From Patescibacteria group bacterium (GTDB lineage Bacteria > Patescibacteriota > Minisyncoccia > Moranbacterales > JAKLHP01): DNA of 7,260 nt. A program made the position numbers and the translations under genes. The notes below the pieces were generated by a model that worked only from the letters and a program-made list of their open reading frames with translations, was not told where the DNA came from and did no database searches. The stretch lies in assembly GCA_022710085.1 (NCBI GenBank), contig JAKLHP010000041.1:1-7260 (forward strand). Direction: 5' to 3'. Every line of letters starts with the position of its first letter. Position 1 is the stretch's first letter. Shown piece by piece: positions 6,551 to 7,260 of the stretch.

Positions 6551-6826
6551 CTAATTAAATTGAACAGATTCATGCCGCTCATTAATTTTCCTGAGGGCGA
6601 GGAAGTATTGCCTCCAAAAATAAGCCTGCGCAGGAGCTGTACGCCTTGCTTTTTTTGACAGCCTTCGATTTCCAAAACGATTTTGGAATCTATTCCAGGT
6701 TTCATCATTTTCCGGATCAACAAGAAGACCTAGCAGCTCATTTTTTGGATCTTTTTCGCGAAGCTTGAATGCCTCTTCAAGAGCCCGTGTGGATTCATAT
6801 TCCAAGTCAAGAATGGGAATAATCAC
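6551..6826 (-). CDS. Orphan hypothetical protein, 91 residues, GTG start
   Basis: No family recognised. The start is GTG at 6826-6824, with AAAGGAGGGG (6841-6832) placed 7 bases upstream from the core AAGGAGG. A well-formed promoter lies before it and a terminator after it, so it looks like a complete single-gene unit. The protein begins IIPILDLEYES and is split in charge: residues 1-45 are acidic (DLEYE, DPENDE), while about 46-85 are strongly basic and aromatic (RFQNRFGNRRLSKKARR, then YFWRQYF and ALRKINERH). It has no cysteine, signal peptide or membrane segment. The basic, probably helical second half could contact nucleic acid or a partner protein, but that is a guess. A second open frame over the same bases (6478-6723) has no SD and runs through the terminator, so this frame is preferred. 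The stop is TAG. Confidence 0.8.
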   Translation of the reverse strand: MIIPILDLEYESTRALEEAFKLREKDPKNELLGLLVDPENDETWNRFQNRFGNRRLSKKARRTAPAQAYFWRQYFLALRKINERHESVQFN

Positions 6827-6831
6827 AGCAA

Positions 6832-6841
6832 CCCCTCCTTT
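6832..6841 (-). promoter_or_regulatory. Ribosome binding site that fixes the GTG start
   Basis: AAAGGAGGGG on the minus strand, 7 bases (from the AAGGAGG core) before the GTG at 6826. There is no competing ATG in frame nearby. Confidence 0.85.
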
Positions 6842-6864
6842 TTCAGTTTTTTAAACAACAAAAC

Positions 6865-6893
6865 AAAATAGCATGTTTATTGCCATCAGTCAA
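6865..6893 (-). promoter_or_regulatory. Promoter of the 91-residue gene
   Basis: TTGACT (6893-6888), a 17-base spacer and TATTTT (6870-6865), with TGC forming an extended -10. The predicted start near 6858 gives a leader of about 32 bases that holds the SD. This is the best-formed promoter in the window. Confidence 0.65.
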
Positions 6894-7036
6894 TTTATTC
6901 TTTGACAATTAAATTGCTGTCTTGGCCGTTAAATCAAATAAGCTAAAAGGCTCTCTTTCGGAAGACTGTCTTACTCGGGCGCACAGTTGTGAAGGACATT
7001 AAAACCGCAATTGAGCAGGTGTTTATATCTTAATTT
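6894..7036. other. Spacer with no recognised gene
   Basis: Nothing convincing is seen between the terminator at 7037-7083 and the promoter at 6865-6893. It has no tRNA arms and no frame with an SD. Positions 6961-7020 are about half GC, richer than the flanks, and hold short inverted pieces (for example TCTT-TCGG-AAGA around 6954-6965, and ACTGT/ACAGT) that do not build a clear long structure. It may be plain spacer, a decayed gene or an unrecognised small RNA. Confidence 0.4.
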
Positions 7037-7083
7037 AAAAAAACAAAAAGGTGGCGTGAAATCTGATTCTTCATGCCACCTTT
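7037..7083 (-). terminator. Strong rho-independent terminator of the right-edge gene
   Basis: A 14-bp stem: AAAGGTGGC (7083-7075 read on the minus strand) pairs with GCCACCTTT (7055-7047), extended by five more pairs (one G-T) to a 9-base loop at 7061-7069. On the minus strand TTTTTGTTTTTTT follows directly. It points away from the right edge and closes the reading frame that ends at 7089. Confidence 0.9.
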
Positions 7084-7088
7084 ATCAA

Positions 7089-7260
7089 CTAGAATTTCAA
7101 TCTGGCTAGACGAGGAGGAAATGTCAGGAAGATAATCCATCTGCCAATTGCTTTCCCCATAGAAATATAAGTATGAGGTAGGTTTTTTTTATTCTCGACA
7201 ATTAAGACATTATCAACACCACAAGTCGAGGACAAAGTTAGGCTGGCGTGCCAATCAACT
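7089..7260 (-). CDS. C-terminal 56 codons of an unidentified gene entering from the right edge
   Basis: Reading the minus strand from 7259, one frame stays open for 56 codons to a TAG at 7091-7089, and the terminator stem begins 5 bases further on. The visible residues start VDWHASLTLSSTCGVDNVLI, continue through VENKKNLPHTYISMGKAIGR and end WIIFLTFPPRLARLKF. The final part is hydrophobic and basic (WIIFLTFPPRLAR). I do not recognise a family. A frame of this length can be open by chance in low-GC DNA, but the ending just before a strong same-strand terminator, as in the other small genes here, favours a real gene. An internal ATG (MGKAIGRW) has no SD, so a separate short gene is unlikely. 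The start, full length and function lie outside the window. Confidence 0.55.
   Translation of the reverse strand, partial: VDWHASLTLSSTCGVDNVLIVENKKNLPHTYISMGKAIGRWIIFLTFPPRLARLKF

Noticed and set aside
6478..6723. 81-codon minus-strand frame overlapping the 91-residue gene
   Set aside because: No SD or promoter suits it, it runs through the terminator hairpin, and the other frame has full expression signals.
5952..6826. The 140- and 91-residue genes as a toxin-antitoxin pair
   Set aside because: A strong terminator separates them, each has its own expression signals, and neither resembles a known toxin or antitoxin.
6906..6916. 11-base palindrome CAATTAAATTG upstream of the 91-residue gene's promoter
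   Set aside because: Too short and AT-rich to separate from chance.
6943..6999. Minus-strand 18-residue basic peptide MSFTTVRPSKTVFRKRAF
   Set aside because: No SD before its ATG and too short to distinguish from chance.
1..7260. Recoded TGA (Gracilibacteria/SR1-type code)
   Set aside because: TGA is not used as a stop in the visible genes, but the genes are also uninterrupted by in-frame TGA, so the standard reading fits and there is no sign of TGA-Gly.
1..7260. CRISPR array, insertion sequence, tRNA or rRNA gene
   Set aside because: No regularly spaced repeats, transposase motifs, terminal inverted repeats or tRNA arms were found on either strand.

Overview
The window looks like part of a Patescibacteria (Candidate Phyla Radiation) genome, probably of the Parcubacteria type. 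This is inferred from low-GC DNA, very short aminoacyl-tRNA synthetases (a 615-residue AlaRS with no C-terminal C-Ala domain and a 407-residue ProRS with no INS editing domain), a PMT-like membrane glycosyltransferase, a membrane-anchored C39-type papain-fold protein, and small orphan proteins. Nothing seen here fixes the lineage more precisely. All supported genes lie on the minus strand, so transcription runs from right to left.

Right part (5923-7260): the C-terminal 56 codons of a gene that enters from the right edge, closed by a strong terminator; about 150 bases with no recognised content; an orphan 91-residue gene (GTG start) with its own good promoter, Shine-Dalgarno (SD) site and terminator; and an orphan 140-residue gene with a strong SD and terminator. 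No function can be assigned to any of the three.

Middle (4631-5831): an AT-rich palindrome, then a gene for an N-terminally anchored C39-like papain-fold protein with an extended -10 promoter placed so that the mRNA would start at the ATG. It is followed by an 80-residue cysteine-containing protein that starts at TTG behind a perfect SD. That gene has its own promoter over the end of the preceding gene, and its stop codon lies inside a terminator hairpin.

Left part (1-4624): an alaS - proS - glycosyltransferase transcription unit with gaps of 15 and 18 bases. The alaS promoter starts just beyond the previous terminator and again predicts an almost leaderless mRNA. The glycosyltransferase runs off the left edge.

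Two styles of translation signal are mixed here. The long conserved genes start at ATG without a recognisable SD, and those whose stop is visible end in TAA. The small orphan genes start at ATG, GTG or TTG behind a full SD and end in TAG. I do not see a defined new system such as a defence island, CRISPR array or mobile element. The most novel material is the set of orphan small genes on the right.
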